From: Saccharothrix tamanrassetensis
GTDB taxonomy: Bacteria > Actinomycetota > Actinomycetes > Mycobacteriales > Pseudonocardiaceae
Length of the DNA: 64,000 nucleotides
Direction of reading: 5' to 3'
Assembly (NCBI RefSeq): GCF_014203665.1
Contig: NZ_JACHJN010000002.1
Coordinates: 434,001 to 498,000, forward strand
Shown: positions 41,574 to 50,719 of the stretch, piece after piece
How the letters are laid out: the number at the start of each line of letters is the position of its first letter
How positions within the stretch are numbered: the stretch's first letter is position 1
Position numbers and translations under genes: made by a program
Notes under the pieces: generated by a model
What the model was told of the DNA's origin: nothing
What the model saw: only the letters and a program-made list of their open reading frames with translations
Database searches by the model: none

Positions 41574-42697
41574 CGCGCGGCGAGGACGGCCGGCAGATCG
41601 CCGCCGCGGTCGGGCCGGAGCTGGACTACCTGTCCGGGGTCAGCCGCCGGCTGGGCGTGCAGGACCTGGTGGAGGACTACTTCACCCCGGTGGTGGGGTC
41701 GTGGAACGACCTGCACGACGAGGCCGGGCGGTGGCGCAAGGCCGGGCTGGTCGCCGAGCACGTGACGCGGGACCTGACCAAGCCGCTGGGCAGGCTCGAC
41801 TCGGCCTGGCAGGGCAAGGACGCCGATTCCTTCGTGGCGCACATGCAGTCGGTCGGGTTGGCCGGGCACGACATGTCCGACGCCATGCACGCCATGGGCG
41901 ACGCGCTCGACCAGACGGCCGACGCGATCCGGGACATCGTCGAGGACATGTCCCGGGTGTTCGCCGAGGCCGCCGACACCGTGTCCGGCGCGGCCGCCCT
42001 GCCGCTGGACGGGGACCGGCGGGTGGTCGAGGCCCTGGAGGAGCTGCGCGACCCGGCGAAGGAGCTCCACGAGTCCGTGCGGGACGTCCTGGAGGCGTTC
42101 CTGCGGCTGTGCGACGGGGTGTCGGGCGCCTCCGGCTTCGCCGACGTGAAGATGGAGCACAAGTACCCGGAGCAGGACTGGACGTTCACCGAGCCCGCGA
42201 AGCCCGGCTCCGACAAGCCCGCCGGTGGCGGTGCCGCGGTGGCGGGTGCGGTCGGTTCCGGTGGTGCGGCGGCAGGCGGCCCGCCGGCCGGTGGTGCGAC
42301 GGGCGGCGCTTCCCCCGGCGGTGGTGGCGGTGTCGGTGGTGGTGGCGTCGGTGGTGGCGGGGTTCCCGGTGGCGGTGTCGCGGGTGGCGGTGTTCCCGGT
42401 GGCAGCCCGGCGCCGGAGACCCGGCTCGCGCCGGGGGGTTCGACCGCCGTCCAGGAGCCCCGACCTTCCGAAGCCGGGCCACGACCCGCTGCGGCCGCGG
42501 CCGGCGGCGGTGGCGCGGCGCACGGTGGTGTGGCCGGCGGCATGGTCGGCGGCGGCATGATGGGCGGCATGGGCGCGGGCGGCCAGCAGGGCGGCGACAA
42601 GGACCACAAGTCCAAGGTCCGGATCACCGGGACCACCGAGGAGCTGTTCGGCAAGCCCAAGAAGACCGCTCCGCCGATCGTCGGCGAGGACGACTGA
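41570..42697 (+). CDS. WXG100-like protein with Gly-rich tail
   Basis: 375 residues from a GTG. Residues 1-200 are helical with a WxG turn in LDSAWQGKDADSFVAHMQS (about residues 77-95). Residues 215-340 are low complexity: Gly/Ala/Val/Pro repeats, then a Met/Gly block (GGMVGGGMMGGMGAGGQQGG). The end reads VRITGTTEELFGKPKK and then APPIVGEDD. A similar C-terminal order occurs in the 1007-residue protein at 60523. It is a likely substrate or cell-wall partner of this secretion system, analogous to the large proteins that travel with small helical partners. No enzyme domain is seen. Confidence 0.65.
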   Translation: MTRGEDGRQIAAAVGPELDYLSGVSRRLGVQDLVEDYFTPVVGSWNDLHDEAGRWRKAGLVAEHVTRDLTKPLGRLDSAWQGKDADSFVAHMQSVGLAGHDMSDAMHAMGDALDQTADAIRDIVEDMSRVFAEAADTVSGAAALPLDGDRRVVEALEELRDPAKELHESVRDVLEAFLRLCDGVSGASGFADVKMEHKYPEQDWTFTEPAKPGSDKPAGGGAAVAGAVGSGGAAAGGPPAGGATGGASPGGGGGVGGGGVGGGGVPGGGVAGGGVPGGSPAPETRLAPGGSTAVQEPRPSEAGPRPAAAAAGGGGAAHGGVAGGMVGGGMMGGMGAGGQQGGDKDHKSKVRITGTTEELFGKPKKTAPPIVGEDD

Positions 42698-42723
42698 TCC
42701 GGATCCACCGTACGAACCGGAAT

Positions 42724-42745
42724 GGGCCCCCCGGTCGGGAGGCCC
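42724..42745. terminator. Bidirectional terminator
   Basis: GGGCC-C-CCC, loop GGTC, GGG-A-GGCCC, followed by GTTCTT. It lies between the convergent eccB and mycP units. Confidence 0.7.
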
Positions 42746-42796
42746 GTTCTTCGTGTCCGTAGGTCGCCGCGGCTCGGCTCACGCCCCGCCCGACAG

Positions 42797-44224
42797 CTAG
42801 CTGACGCTGCGCTTGACCGGGGTGCGGCGGGCGCGGTTGCGGTTGACGGTGTGGACGATGAACAGGGTCAGGAGCAGCAGGCCCACGCCCGCGCCGGTAC
42901 CGGACAGCGCCACGATCAGCGGGGTGTGGTTCGGCGGCTCCAGCGGGTCCAGGTCGGTCATCACCTGGGCCGGCGCGCTGGGCTTCGCGCCCTTCTCCGA
43001 CGGCAGCTCCGCGGTCAGCGCCGCCACCGGGTTGATCATGCCGGCGCCGATCTTGTGGTCCCGGCCGTTCGGGTTGCCGGGGTGCTGGGCCGTCGCCTTG
43101 ATCCGCTCCATCACCTGACGCGCGTTGAGGTCCGGGAAGCGCTGGCGCACCAGCGCCACCACGCCCGCCACGTACGGCGACGCGAAGCTGGTGCCCTGGA
43201 TGCGGTTGGCCCCGCCGCGCTCGTCGAGGCGCACGTTGGACAGGCCCTGGCCGGCCGGGTCCAGCGTGGTGATGTCCTCGCCCGGTGCCGCGACGCTGAC
43301 CCACGGGCCCCAGACGGAGAAGCTCGACACGACGCCGGTCACGCTCATGGAGGCCACCGACAGCACGTTGTCGGAGTACCACGGCGGGGACGCGACGACG
43401 TTGACGTTGTCGATGTTCTGGTTGTCGTTCTGCACCGAGCAGCCGTCCTCGGGCTTGCCGATGTTGCCCGCCGCCGTCACGATCACGACGTTCTTCTCGT
43501 TGACCGCCCAGTGGATCGCGGCCTGCAGCTCGCGTTCCTGCTCGCTCGGCTCGTGCGGCGGCTCGCAGGCGGTCAGCGAGATGTTGACGACCTTCGCCTC
43601 GGCCTCCACGGCGGCCACGATGGCCTCGGCCAGGGTGCGGACCTTGCCCGCCGAGGCGCGGTTGTCCACCTTGGCCGGGTCCTCGAAGTGGTAGTGGTCG
43701 CTGGTCTGGCGGAACGCGATGATCTCCGCCTCCGGCGCCGCACCGACGAACCCGGTCGCGTCGTCCTTGCTCGCCGCCGCGATGCCCGCCACCTCGGTGC
43801 CGTGGCCGTCGCAGTCGAACGTGCCGCCCTTCTCCGTCTCCACGTAGTCGCCGCCACCGGTCACCCGGCCCTTGAGCCGCGGGTGGTTGGCGTTCACGCC
43901 GGTGTCGATGACGGCCAGCTTGACGCCCGCGCCGGTGGCGAAGCGGTGCGCCTCCTCCAGCCGCAGCTGCATCTGGCCCCACGGCTTGTTCGGGATCGGA
44001 CGGTCGCCGGTGCCGGAGGTGATGCAGAGGGTCTTCTGGGTGTAGTTGACGTCTTCGGCCGGGGGCTTGAACGGCTTGAGGTAGCTCATGTCGACCGGCG
44101 GCGGAACGGAGTTCGGCCGGGTCGGCGCGGTGGTCGTCGCCGGCTGCGCGTACGCGCCGGGCGAGGTCACCAGGGTCAGTGCCACGGCGGTCGCGGCGGC
44201 GACCTTGCGTGCGGTCCGGTTCAT
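42797..44224 (-). CDS. mycP: Mycosin (type VII secretion-associated subtilisin)
   Basis: 475 residues. Signal peptide at 1-26 (VAAATAVALTLVTSPGAYA). The catalytic triad is D107 (AVIDTGV), H141 (DGHGTEVAGI) and S346 (GTSFASPYVAG), with N254 as the oxyanion residue. The C-terminal membrane anchor (IVALSGTGAGVGLLLLTLFI) and a basic end place the protease outside, tethered to the membrane. Mycosins stabilise the ESX membrane complex and clip substrates. It starts 4 bases after eccD on the minus strand, as in ESX-4. Confidence 0.96.
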   Translation of the reverse strand: MNRTARKVAAATAVALTLVTSPGAYAQPATTTAPTRPNSVPPPVDMSYLKPFKPPAEDVNYTQKTLCITSGTGDRPIPNKPWGQMQLRLEEAHRFATGAGVKLAVIDTGVNANHPRLKGRVTGGGDYVETEKGGTFDCDGHGTEVAGIAAASKDDATGFVGAAPEAEIIAFRQTSDHYHFEDPAKVDNRASAGKVRTLAEAIVAAVEAEAKVVNISLTACEPPHEPSEQERELQAAIHWAVNEKNVVIVTAAGNIGKPEDGCSVQNDNQNIDNVNVVASPPWYSDNVLSVASMSVTGVVSSFSVWGPWVSVAAPGEDITTLDPAGQGLSNVRLDERGGANRIQGTSFASPYVAGVVALVRQRFPDLNARQVMERIKATAQHPGNPNGRDHKIGAGMINPVAALTAELPSEKGAKPSAPAQVMTDLDPLEPPNHTPLIVALSGTGAGVGLLLLTLFIVHTVNRNRARRTPVKRSVS

Positions 44225-44228
44225 CGGG

Positions 44229-45623
44229 TCACGCCGGGATCAGCTGGCGCATCGCCACGTACAGGTCCATCACGGCGAGCGCCAGCGGCAGCACCGCGGC
44301 GATCAGGATGGCCTCCAGCACGTCGACGGTGCGGCGCAGCACGGGCGAGAACTTCTGGTGGGGGAAGATCACCCCGAGCACCAGGGCGCCCGCGCCGACC
44401 ACCACGAGGGTGCCGAACACGAACAGCAGCCGGTCGCCGGGGCTCGACTCCACCAGCCACCCGACCAGCACGCCGGTGCCCGCGACCATGCCGGACACCA
44501 GCAGGGCCACCGCCTGCGCGCCGTTGGCGTACGCCCGGCCGCGCAGCAGCAGGACCAGGGTGACCACGATCGCCAGGATCGGGCCGAAGACGGTGTCGGC
44601 GCCCGCCGCGATCACCGAGAACACCGCGGCGATGCCGCCGCAGCCGATGATCATGCCGGTGAGGTACTCGTGGGCGTTCGCGGTGCGCCGCTCGATCACC
44701 GCGTACTCCGGGAAGCCGGTGTCCTCCTTGAGGTCCTCGGCACTGCCCGGCACGGTCGGCAGCGGCAGCTTGGCCAGCTGGATGGTGAGCCGGGGCAGCA
44801 TGGACAGCGCCGCCAGCGACACCGCCGCGGTGGCCGCCGCGATCCCGACCACCGGGTGGTCCACGAAGATGCCGATGAGGAACGCCAGGCCGCTCAGCGC
44901 GCCCGCGGTGGCCGCCGCGATGAACACCGTGATGCCGCGCCCGATGAGCAGGATCGCGGCGGACGCGAAGATCAGCACCAGGACGCTGGCCAGCAGCAGG
45001 TTCGGCCGGCCGATCGCGCCCGGCACGGTGTACAGGCCCGCCACGTAGGCCATCGGCAGGCCGCCGGCGGCGGCGATCAGCACGCCCGTGCCGACCGCGT
45101 TGTAGGAGCGGGCGATCACCGCGCCCGCCGCGAGGGCCACGATCGCCGTCGCGCCCGCGCAGATCGCCGGCCACAGGCCGCTGCCGCCGACCAGCGGGCC
45201 GGACAGCAGCACCGCGACGGCCGCCACGATCAGCGCCAGCGCGCCCGCGATGTGGCCGTACCGGCGGGCGGTGTCCTTGGTCCACGGCCGGAAGCTGTCG
45301 GGGTCCGACTCGGCGATCGCGTCGACCACGTCGTCGTACAGCGGGGGCGGCGGGTTCTCGTTGCGCTTGCGCAGCTGCAGCAGCTCGCCGTCCACCACGC
45401 CGAGCGAGGCCAGCGTGCGGCTCGGGTCGAGCGGGCTGTCGCCCAGCTTGGCCAGCGTCCACCCACCGTGCCGCACGCCACCGTCCGGAGTGGCCTCCTT
45501 GGCCATGTCCAGCAGCATCGGCAGCAGGTCGGCCACCGCGACGTCGGCGGGCAGCGCGACGTCGATACGCGTTCGCGGCGCAACCACCGTAACCCGGCTG
45601 AACACCGTCGTACCGGTCGCCAC
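44229..45623 (-). CDS. eccD: Type VII secretion protein EccD
   Basis: 464 residues from a GTG. Residues 5-85 form a ubiquitin-like (YukD-type) domain (FSRVTVVAPRTRIDVALPAD ... LGVVDGELLQLR). About eleven membrane segments follow from residue 120 (HIAGALALIVAAVAVLLSG) to the end. EccD dimers form the lipid-filled basin of the ESX membrane complex. Divergent from eccC with 254 bases between; a perfect palindrome lies there (45688-45706). Confidence 0.95.
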   Translation of the reverse strand: MATGTTVFSRVTVVAPRTRIDVALPADVAVADLLPMLLDMAKEATPDGGVRHGGWTLAKLGDSPLDPSRTLASLGVVDGELLQLRKRNENPPPPLYDDVVDAIAESDPDSFRPWTKDTARRYGHIAGALALIVAAVAVLLSGPLVGGSGLWPAICAGATAIVALAAGAVIARSYNAVGTGVLIAAAGGLPMAYVAGLYTVPGAIGRPNLLLASVLVLIFASAAILLIGRGITVFIAAATAGALSGLAFLIGIFVDHPVVGIAAATAAVSLAALSMLPRLTIQLAKLPLPTVPGSAEDLKEDTGFPEYAVIERRTANAHEYLTGMIIGCGGIAAVFSVIAAGADTVFGPILAIVVTLVLLLRGRAYANGAQAVALLVSGMVAGTGVLVGWLVESSPGDRLLFVFGTLVVVGAGALVLGVIFPHQKFSPVLRRTVDVLEAILIAAVLPLALAVMDLYVAMRQLIPA

Positions 45624-45687
45624 CAGCGCCCCCTAAGTCCTGATCACGTGTGTGCTTGTGGGCCGTGCCGACCTTATTCGTCCGCTC

Positions 45688-45706
45688 GGCCGCCCACCGG
45701 GCGGCC
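45688..45706. promoter_or_regulatory. Palindrome in the eccD-eccC divergent region
   Basis: GGCCGCCC-ACC-GGGCGGCC, a perfect 8-bp inverted repeat in the 254-base divergent spacer. It could be an operator serving both units or a hairpin in the eccD leader. A weak eccC promoter (TTCGCC 45784-45789, 18-base gap, TAGTGT 45808-45813) lies on its other side. Confidence 0.4.
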
Positions 45707-45877
45707 CCAAGTATGGCCGCAGCGCGCGTCTCATCAGGGCGGTTCGGCGCAACACGTCCGCCGGCGATTTTGCCGGACCCACCTTCGCCGGGGGAAGCGA
45801 TGCGCCATAGTGTCGTTGCGACTGGTGGGCGCACCCCCGCGTGCGTAGGTACGAGAGTGTGAAGAGGTGCCTGTTAG

Positions 45878-48800
45878 GTGAGCACGTTGCAGTTCAAGCG
45901 CACGGCACGCCTTGCTGCTCCCCGCCCGCCCGGCGGCGAGGTCCACCTCGAACCACCGCCCGAGGTGCCCAGGATCATCCCCGGCAACATCATGATGAAG
46001 GCCATGCCGGCCGTCATGATCGTGTCGTCCGTCGGGATGATGGTCTTGATGTTCAGCTACAGCAACAAGAATCCCGCCGCGATGATCATGCCGGGCATGA
46101 TGATGATCTCCACCATCGGCATGATGGCGGGCGGCATGGGTTCGGGCAAGGGCCAGAAGAAGGCCGAGATGAACGAGGACCGCAAGGACTACCTGCGGTA
46201 CCTCGGCCAGATGCGGGACCGCGCCCGCGAGGCCGCCAACGAGCAGCGCGCCGAGCGGGAGTGGGTGCACCCCGACCCGCAGATGCTGTGGTCGCTGGCC
46301 ACCACCCGGCGGATGTGGGAGCGCCGGCAGAACGACCCGGACTTCTGCCACCTGCGCGCCGGTCGCGGCTCGCAGCGGCTGGCGACCCGCCTGGTGCCGC
46401 CGCAGACCGGCCCGGTGGAGGAGCTGGAGCCGATCGCGACGCTGGCGCTGCGCCGGTTCGTGCGCGCCCACTCGCTGGTGCCCGACCTGCCGATCTCCAT
46501 CGCGCTGCGCGGCTTCGCCGCGGTCGGCCTGCTGGGGGAGATCAACGAGAAGCGCGGCCTGGCCCGCGCCCTGCTGGCCCAGATGGCGACCTTCCACTCG
46601 CCGGACGACCTGCTGATCGCGGTGGTCACCACCGGCCGCACCAAGGCCGAGTGGGAGTGGATGAAGTGGCTGCCGCACGTGCAGCACCCGAACATCGTGG
46701 ACGGCATCGGCCAGATGCGGATGATGGCGGGCTCGCTCGCCGAGGTCGAGCAGATGCTCGACGAGCAGCTGCGCGACCGGCAGCGGTTCACCCGCAACGC
46801 GCCGCCGCCGGCCGACCAGCCGCACGTGGTGATCGTGATCGACGACGGCGACGTCACCCGGGAAGAGGCCATCATCCTGGAGGAGGGCCTGGTCGGGGTC
46901 ACCCTGATGGACCTCTCGGAGTCGCTGGGCAACCTGACCGCGCGGCGCGGCCTGCGGCTGGTGATCGAGGACGGCAAGCTCGGCGCGCGCAGCGCCAGCG
47001 GCGTCGAGTGGTTCGGCGCCCCGGACTGGCTGTCCGTGGTGGAGGCCGAGGCGCTGGCGCGCCGGCTCGCGCCGTACCGGGTCGGCGGCGTCGAGGCGGG
47101 TGGCAGCGACGAGGACCCGCTGTCGATGAGCAACAACCCGCCGCTGATCGAGTTCCTCGGGCTGCACGGCGACCCGATGACCTTCGACGTGCAGCAGGCG
47201 TGGCGGCCCCGGCCGGTGCGCGACCGCTACCGGGTGCCGTTCGGCATCGGCGAGTTCGGCCAGCAGGTCGAGCTCGACATCAAGGAAGCGGCCATGGAGG
47301 GCATGGGCCCGCACGGCCTGTGCATCGGCGCGACCGGTTCCGGCAAGTCGGAGTTCCTGCGCACGCTCGTGCTGGGCCTGCTGGCGACGCACTCGTCGAC
47401 CACGCTCAACATGATCCTGGTCGACTTCAAGGGCGGCGCGACGTTCCTGGGCCTGGACAAGGCCCCGCACGTCGCCGCGACCATCACCAACCTGGCGGGC
47501 GACCTGACCCTGGTCGACCGGATGAAGGACGCCATCGCGGGCGAGGTGTCGCGGCGCCAGGAGGTGCTGGCCAAGGGCAACTACAAGAACGTCTGGGACT
47601 ACGAGAAGGCACGCGAGAACGGCGCCGACCTGGACCCGCTGCCCGCGCTGTTCATCTGCATCGACGAGTTCTCCGAGATGCTGACCGCGAAGCCGGACTT
47701 CATCGACATCTTCCTCCAGATCGGCCGCGTCGGCCGGTCGCTCCAGATGCACATGCTGCTGGCCTCGCAGCGCCTGGAGGAGGGCAAGCTGCGCGGTCTG
47801 GACACCTTCCTGTCCTACCGGATCGGTCTGAAGACGTTCTCCGCCGCCGAGTCGCGCGCCGCGATCGGGGTGCCCGACGCCTACGAACTGCCGCCCATCC
47901 CCGGTTCCGGGTACCTGGGCGTGCAGGGTTCGCCGCTGACCCGGTTCAAGGCGCTGTACGTGTCCGGCCCGTACCGGCCCGCCGGCATCCAGGTGGCCGG
48001 TCCGTCGGCCGTGGTGTCCAGCGACAAGCGGCCCCGGTTCTTCGTGCCGGACTACGTCGAGATCCCCAAGGAGCCGGTGAAGCCGCTGGAGCCGGTCAAG
48101 CAGGCGAAGAAGGAGGACGACAGCAACGAGCCCAGCGAGCTGGAGGTCATCGTCGAGCGGCTGGTGGGCCAGGGCCCGCCGGCGCACGAGGTGTGGCTGC
48201 CGCCGCTGAACGAGCCGCCGTCGCTGGACACCCTGCTGCCGCCGTTGCAGGCGACCGAGGACCGGGGCCTGACCTCGCCCGGCTTCTTCTCCAACAGCAA
48301 GCTCCAGGTGCCGCTGGGCGTGGTGGACAAGCCGTTCGAGCAGCGCCGCGACCTGCTGTGGGCGGACTTCTCCGGTGCGGCCGGCCACGGCGCGGTGGTG
48401 GGCGGTCCGCAGTCCGGCAAGTCGATGATGCTGCGCACCCTGATCACGTCCATGGCGCTCACCCACACCCCCGAGGAAGTGCAGTTCTACTGCCTCGACC
48501 TCGGTGGCGGCACGCTCGCCGCGCTGGAGAACCTGCCGCACGTCGGCGGCTTCGCCTCCCGGCTGGACGTGGACAAGGCCCGCCGGATGGTGGCCGAGCT
48601 GACCGGGCTGATCTCCGAGCGGGAGCTGCGGTTCCGCGCGCAGGGCATCGACTCGATGGTCGAGTTCCGCAACCGCAAGCGGCGCGGCGAGATCCGGGAC
48701 GACGACTTCGGCGACGCGTTCCTGGTGGTCGACGGCTGGATGAACTTCCGGCAGGAGTTCGAGACGCTGGAGCCGCAGGTCCAGGCGCTGGCCGCGCAGG

Positions 48801-49882
48801 GCCTGTCGTACGGCGTGCACGTCGTGGTCGCGGCCAACCGGTGGGCGGAGATCCGTCCCGCGATGAAGGACCTGCTGGGCACCCGGTTCGAGCTGCGGCT
48901 CGGTGACCCGAGCGAGTCCGACGTGGACCGCAAGGTCGCGGTGAACATCCCGGCGGGCCGGCCGGGCCGCGGTCTGTCGCCGCAGAAGCTGCACTTCCTG
49001 ACCGCGCTGCCGCGCATCGACGCGTCCTCCGACGCGGAGAACGTGGCGGCGGGCGTGCAGGACATGATCGCCAAGGTGAACGGCGCCTGGCGCGGCCGGC
49101 GCGCGCCGCAGGTCCGCCTGCTGCCCGACCTGCTGCCGCACGCCGACTTCATGGCCCAGGTGCAGCAGCAGCGGCCGAACCGGGGCCACCTGGTGCCGAT
49201 CGGCGTCAACGAGGACGCGCTGGCACCGGTCTACCTGGACTTCGACGCCGACCCGCACTTCATGTGCCTGGCCGACGGCGAGTCCGGCAAGACGAACCTG
49301 CTGCGCACCATCGTCCGCGGCATCATGAACAGCTACACCTCCAACGAGGCGCTGATCATGCTGGTGGACTACCGGCGCACCATGCTGGGCTACATCGAGA
49401 CGGACCACCTGCTGTCCTACGCGGTGTCGTCGGCGCAGCTCACCGACATGGTCAAGGACGTGCGCGGCTCGATGGCGGGCCGGCTGCCCGGTCCGGACGT
49501 GACCCAGGAGCAGCTGAAGAACCGCTCCTGGTGGAAGGGCCCGGAGCTGTTCGTGGTGGTGGACGACTACGACCTGGTGGCACCGCAGGGCGCGCAGAAC
49601 CCGCTGCAGCCGCTGTCGGAGTTCATCCCGCAGGCCAAGGACGTCGGCCTGCACATCGTCGCGGTCCGCCGCATGGGTGGTGTCTCGCGCGCCCTGTACG
49701 ACCCGATCCTGGGCAAGCTCAAGGAGATCTCGGCCCCGATCCTGGTCGGCTCCGGCTCGAAGGAGGAGGGCGCGATCGTGGGCAACCTCAAGGCGTCGCC
49801 GCAGCCCCCCGGCCGGGGCACGCTGGTCACCCGCAAGCTGGGGCAGCAGCGGATCCAGGTCGCCTGGATCCAGCCGGACTGA
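45878..49882 (+). CDS. eccC: Type VII secretion ATPase EccC (fused EccCa-EccCb)
   Basis: 1334 residues from a GTG (MSTLQFKRTARLAAPRPPGG). Two Met-rich membrane segments lie at about residues 40-85. Three FtsK/SpoIIIE-type ATPase domains follow, with P-loops GATGSGKS at about residue 486, GGPQSGKS at about 845 and ADGESGKT at about 1131. The first is fully canonical and has the Walker B line LFICIDEFSEM. EccC drives export and binds WXG100 partners through its last domains. It is one continuous protein, as in ESX-4, not split as in ESX-1. Confidence 0.97.
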   Translation: MSTLQFKRTARLAAPRPPGGEVHLEPPPEVPRIIPGNIMMKAMPAVMIVSSVGMMVLMFSYSNKNPAAMIMPGMMMISTIGMMAGGMGSGKGQKKAEMNEDRKDYLRYLGQMRDRAREAANEQRAEREWVHPDPQMLWSLATTRRMWERRQNDPDFCHLRAGRGSQRLATRLVPPQTGPVEELEPIATLALRRFVRAHSLVPDLPISIALRGFAAVGLLGEINEKRGLARALLAQMATFHSPDDLLIAVVTTGRTKAEWEWMKWLPHVQHPNIVDGIGQMRMMAGSLAEVEQMLDEQLRDRQRFTRNAPPPADQPHVVIVIDDGDVTREEAIILEEGLVGVTLMDLSESLGNLTARRGLRLVIEDGKLGARSASGVEWFGAPDWLSVVEAEALARRLAPYRVGGVEAGGSDEDPLSMSNNPPLIEFLGLHGDPMTFDVQQAWRPRPVRDRYRVPFGIGEFGQQVELDIKEAAMEGMGPHGLCIGATGSGKSEFLRTLVLGLLATHSSTTLNMILVDFKGGATFLGLDKAPHVAATITNLAGDLTLVDRMKDAIAGEVSRRQEVLAKGNYKNVWDYEKARENGADLDPLPALFICIDEFSEMLTAKPDFIDIFLQIGRVGRSLQMHMLLASQRLEEGKLRGLDTFLSYRIGLKTFSAAESRAAIGVPDAYELPPIPGSGYLGVQGSPLTRFKALYVSGPYRPAGIQVAGPSAVVSSDKRPRFFVPDYVEIPKEPVKPLEPVKQAKKEDDSNEPSELEVIVERLVGQGPPAHEVWLPPLNEPPSLDTLLPPLQATEDRGLTSPGFFSNSKLQVPLGVVDKPFEQRRDLLWADFSGAAGHGAVVGGPQSGKSMMLRTLITSMALTHTPEEVQFYCLDLGGGTLAALENLPHVGGFASRLDVDKARRMVAELTGLISERELRFRAQGIDSMVEFRNRKRRGEIRDDDFGDAFLVVDGWMNFRQEFETLEPQVQALAAQGLSYGVHVVVAANRWAEIRPAMKDLLGTRFELRLGDPSESDVDRKVAVNIPAGRPGRGLSPQKLHFLTALPRIDASSDAENVAAGVQDMIAKVNGAWRGRRAPQVRLLPDLLPHADFMAQVQQQRPNRGHLVPIGVNEDALAPVYLDFDADPHFMCLADGESGKTNLLRTIVRGIMNSYTSNEALIMLVDYRRTMLGYIETDHLLSYAVSSAQLTDMVKDVRGSMAGRLPGPDVTQEQLKNRSWWKGPELFVVVDDYDLVAPQGAQNPLQPLSEFIPQAKDVGLHIVAVRRMGGVSRALYDPILGKLKEISAPILVGSGSKEEGAIVGNLKASPQPPGRGTLVTRKLGQQRIQVAWIQPD

Positions 49883-49904
49883 GTTCGGCGGAACGCCCGG
49901 ACAC

Positions 49905-49936
49905 GCGAAAGGCCCCGCCGCGGCGGGGCCTTTCGC
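49905..49936 (+). terminator. Terminator after eccC
   Basis: A perfect 16-bp palindrome, GCGAAAGGCCCCGCCG (49905-49920) with its reverse complement 49921-49936. It starts 22 bases after the eccC stop. Confidence 0.95.
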
Positions 49937-49990
49937 TCGAAGTCGCTCGAAGTCGCTCGAAGCCGTGCGGGGACGTGCGGGGACGTGCGG
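49931..49990. repeat. Two adjoining decamer tandem repeats
   Basis: Three units of [A/T][G/T]TCGCTCGA (49931-49960) are followed without a break by three units ending GTGCGG (49961-49990, the last two GGACGTGCGG exactly). The 10-base period is kept across both halves. The first unit overlaps the right arm of the eccC terminator. Confidence 0.85.
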
Positions 49991-50223
49991 GCTGGGAGGT
50001 TCGACCGCAGCCGCGGGCTCACCCGCAACCGGGTCGCCGCCACCAGGCAGGCCGCCACCCTGGGCCGACTCGGTGACACACGCGGGTTGGCCTGCGACCA
50101 CCACGCAGCCCGTGAAAGCGTAGGGGCGAACCTTGGTCATCTCGGACGAGCTGGACCACGGCGCAACGGACGAGCTGCGGGGGAAGGTGGCCGCACTGCG
50201 CTGACCCCGCCGGCGTCCGGCGG

Positions 50224-50257
50224 CACATCCCGCCGGAACGCACATCCCGCCGGAACG
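50224..50257. repeat. Tandem 17-bp duplication
   Basis: CACATCCCGCCGGAACG occurs twice in a row (50224-50240 and 50241-50257), identical. It contains the small palindrome TCCCGCCGGA only in part. Confidence 0.85.
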
Positions 50258-50565
50258 CAGACCACGAGGAGGAACCGGCACGCAGCGACCGGGGCACCCC
50301 GCCCCGTTCCGGGACGACGGGAACGGGTGCCGCCACAGCCGCGCGACCACCGCGGCGAACACGACAACCGAGCCGTCACCGCAGGTGCTCCGATGGGGGA
50401 GCGTCGAGAGCACCTGCGGCGGCGGCGCCACCACCGCGAGCCGGTCCGCGTATCGGCCCCCCTGACTGCGACACGCGGACCTGTCGGCCGGCGGACCCCC
50501 CTCGAACCGATTCGCCGGCGCGTGGCTCCTGGGAGCGGTGGTGAACGACGTCCACTCTGCGCGAG

Positions 50566-50594
50566 TCGGCTCACATTCGGCTCACAGCGGACTC
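50566..50594 (+). promoter_or_regulatory. Direct repeats like a SARP binding site
   Basis: TCGGCTC (50566-50572), ACAT, TCGGCTC (50577-50583), ACA, then GCGGACTC (50587-50594). Heptamers on an 11-base period are the usual binding pattern of SARP/OmpR-type winged-helix regulators, and the gene just downstream encodes such a protein. Autoregulation is inferred. Confidence 0.5.
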
Positions 50595-50719
50595 ACCTGG
50601 TTGGAGTTGTTCGTGTCTGTCCAGTTCGGGTTCCCCGGTCCGCCGCGCGTGCGGGTCGGCGGACGGGAGCCCCTGCCGCCCGCCGGACCTGCCCCGGCGA
50701 CCGGTCCCGGGGGTGTGCG

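Larger units (their letters stand above)
49991..50719. other. Long spacer before the regulator gene
   Basis: About 730 bases without a convincing gene. It contains a perfect tandem 17-bp duplication (50224-50257) and the direct repeats at 50566-50594. The frame of the regulator is open throughout, but the family start is at 50720. Confidence 0.6.

Noticed and set aside
50133..50204. Mini-ORF (TTG start, 23 codons, ISDELDHGATDELRGK) upstream of the SARP gene
   Set aside because: The amino acid use is gene-like, but it starts with TTG, has only a loose GGGGCG site and is too short to judge without homologues.
49985..50719. N-terminal extension of the SARP regulator by 245 codons
   Set aside because: The extension is Arg/Pro-rich with no fold, while the winged-helix domain begins right at 50720.
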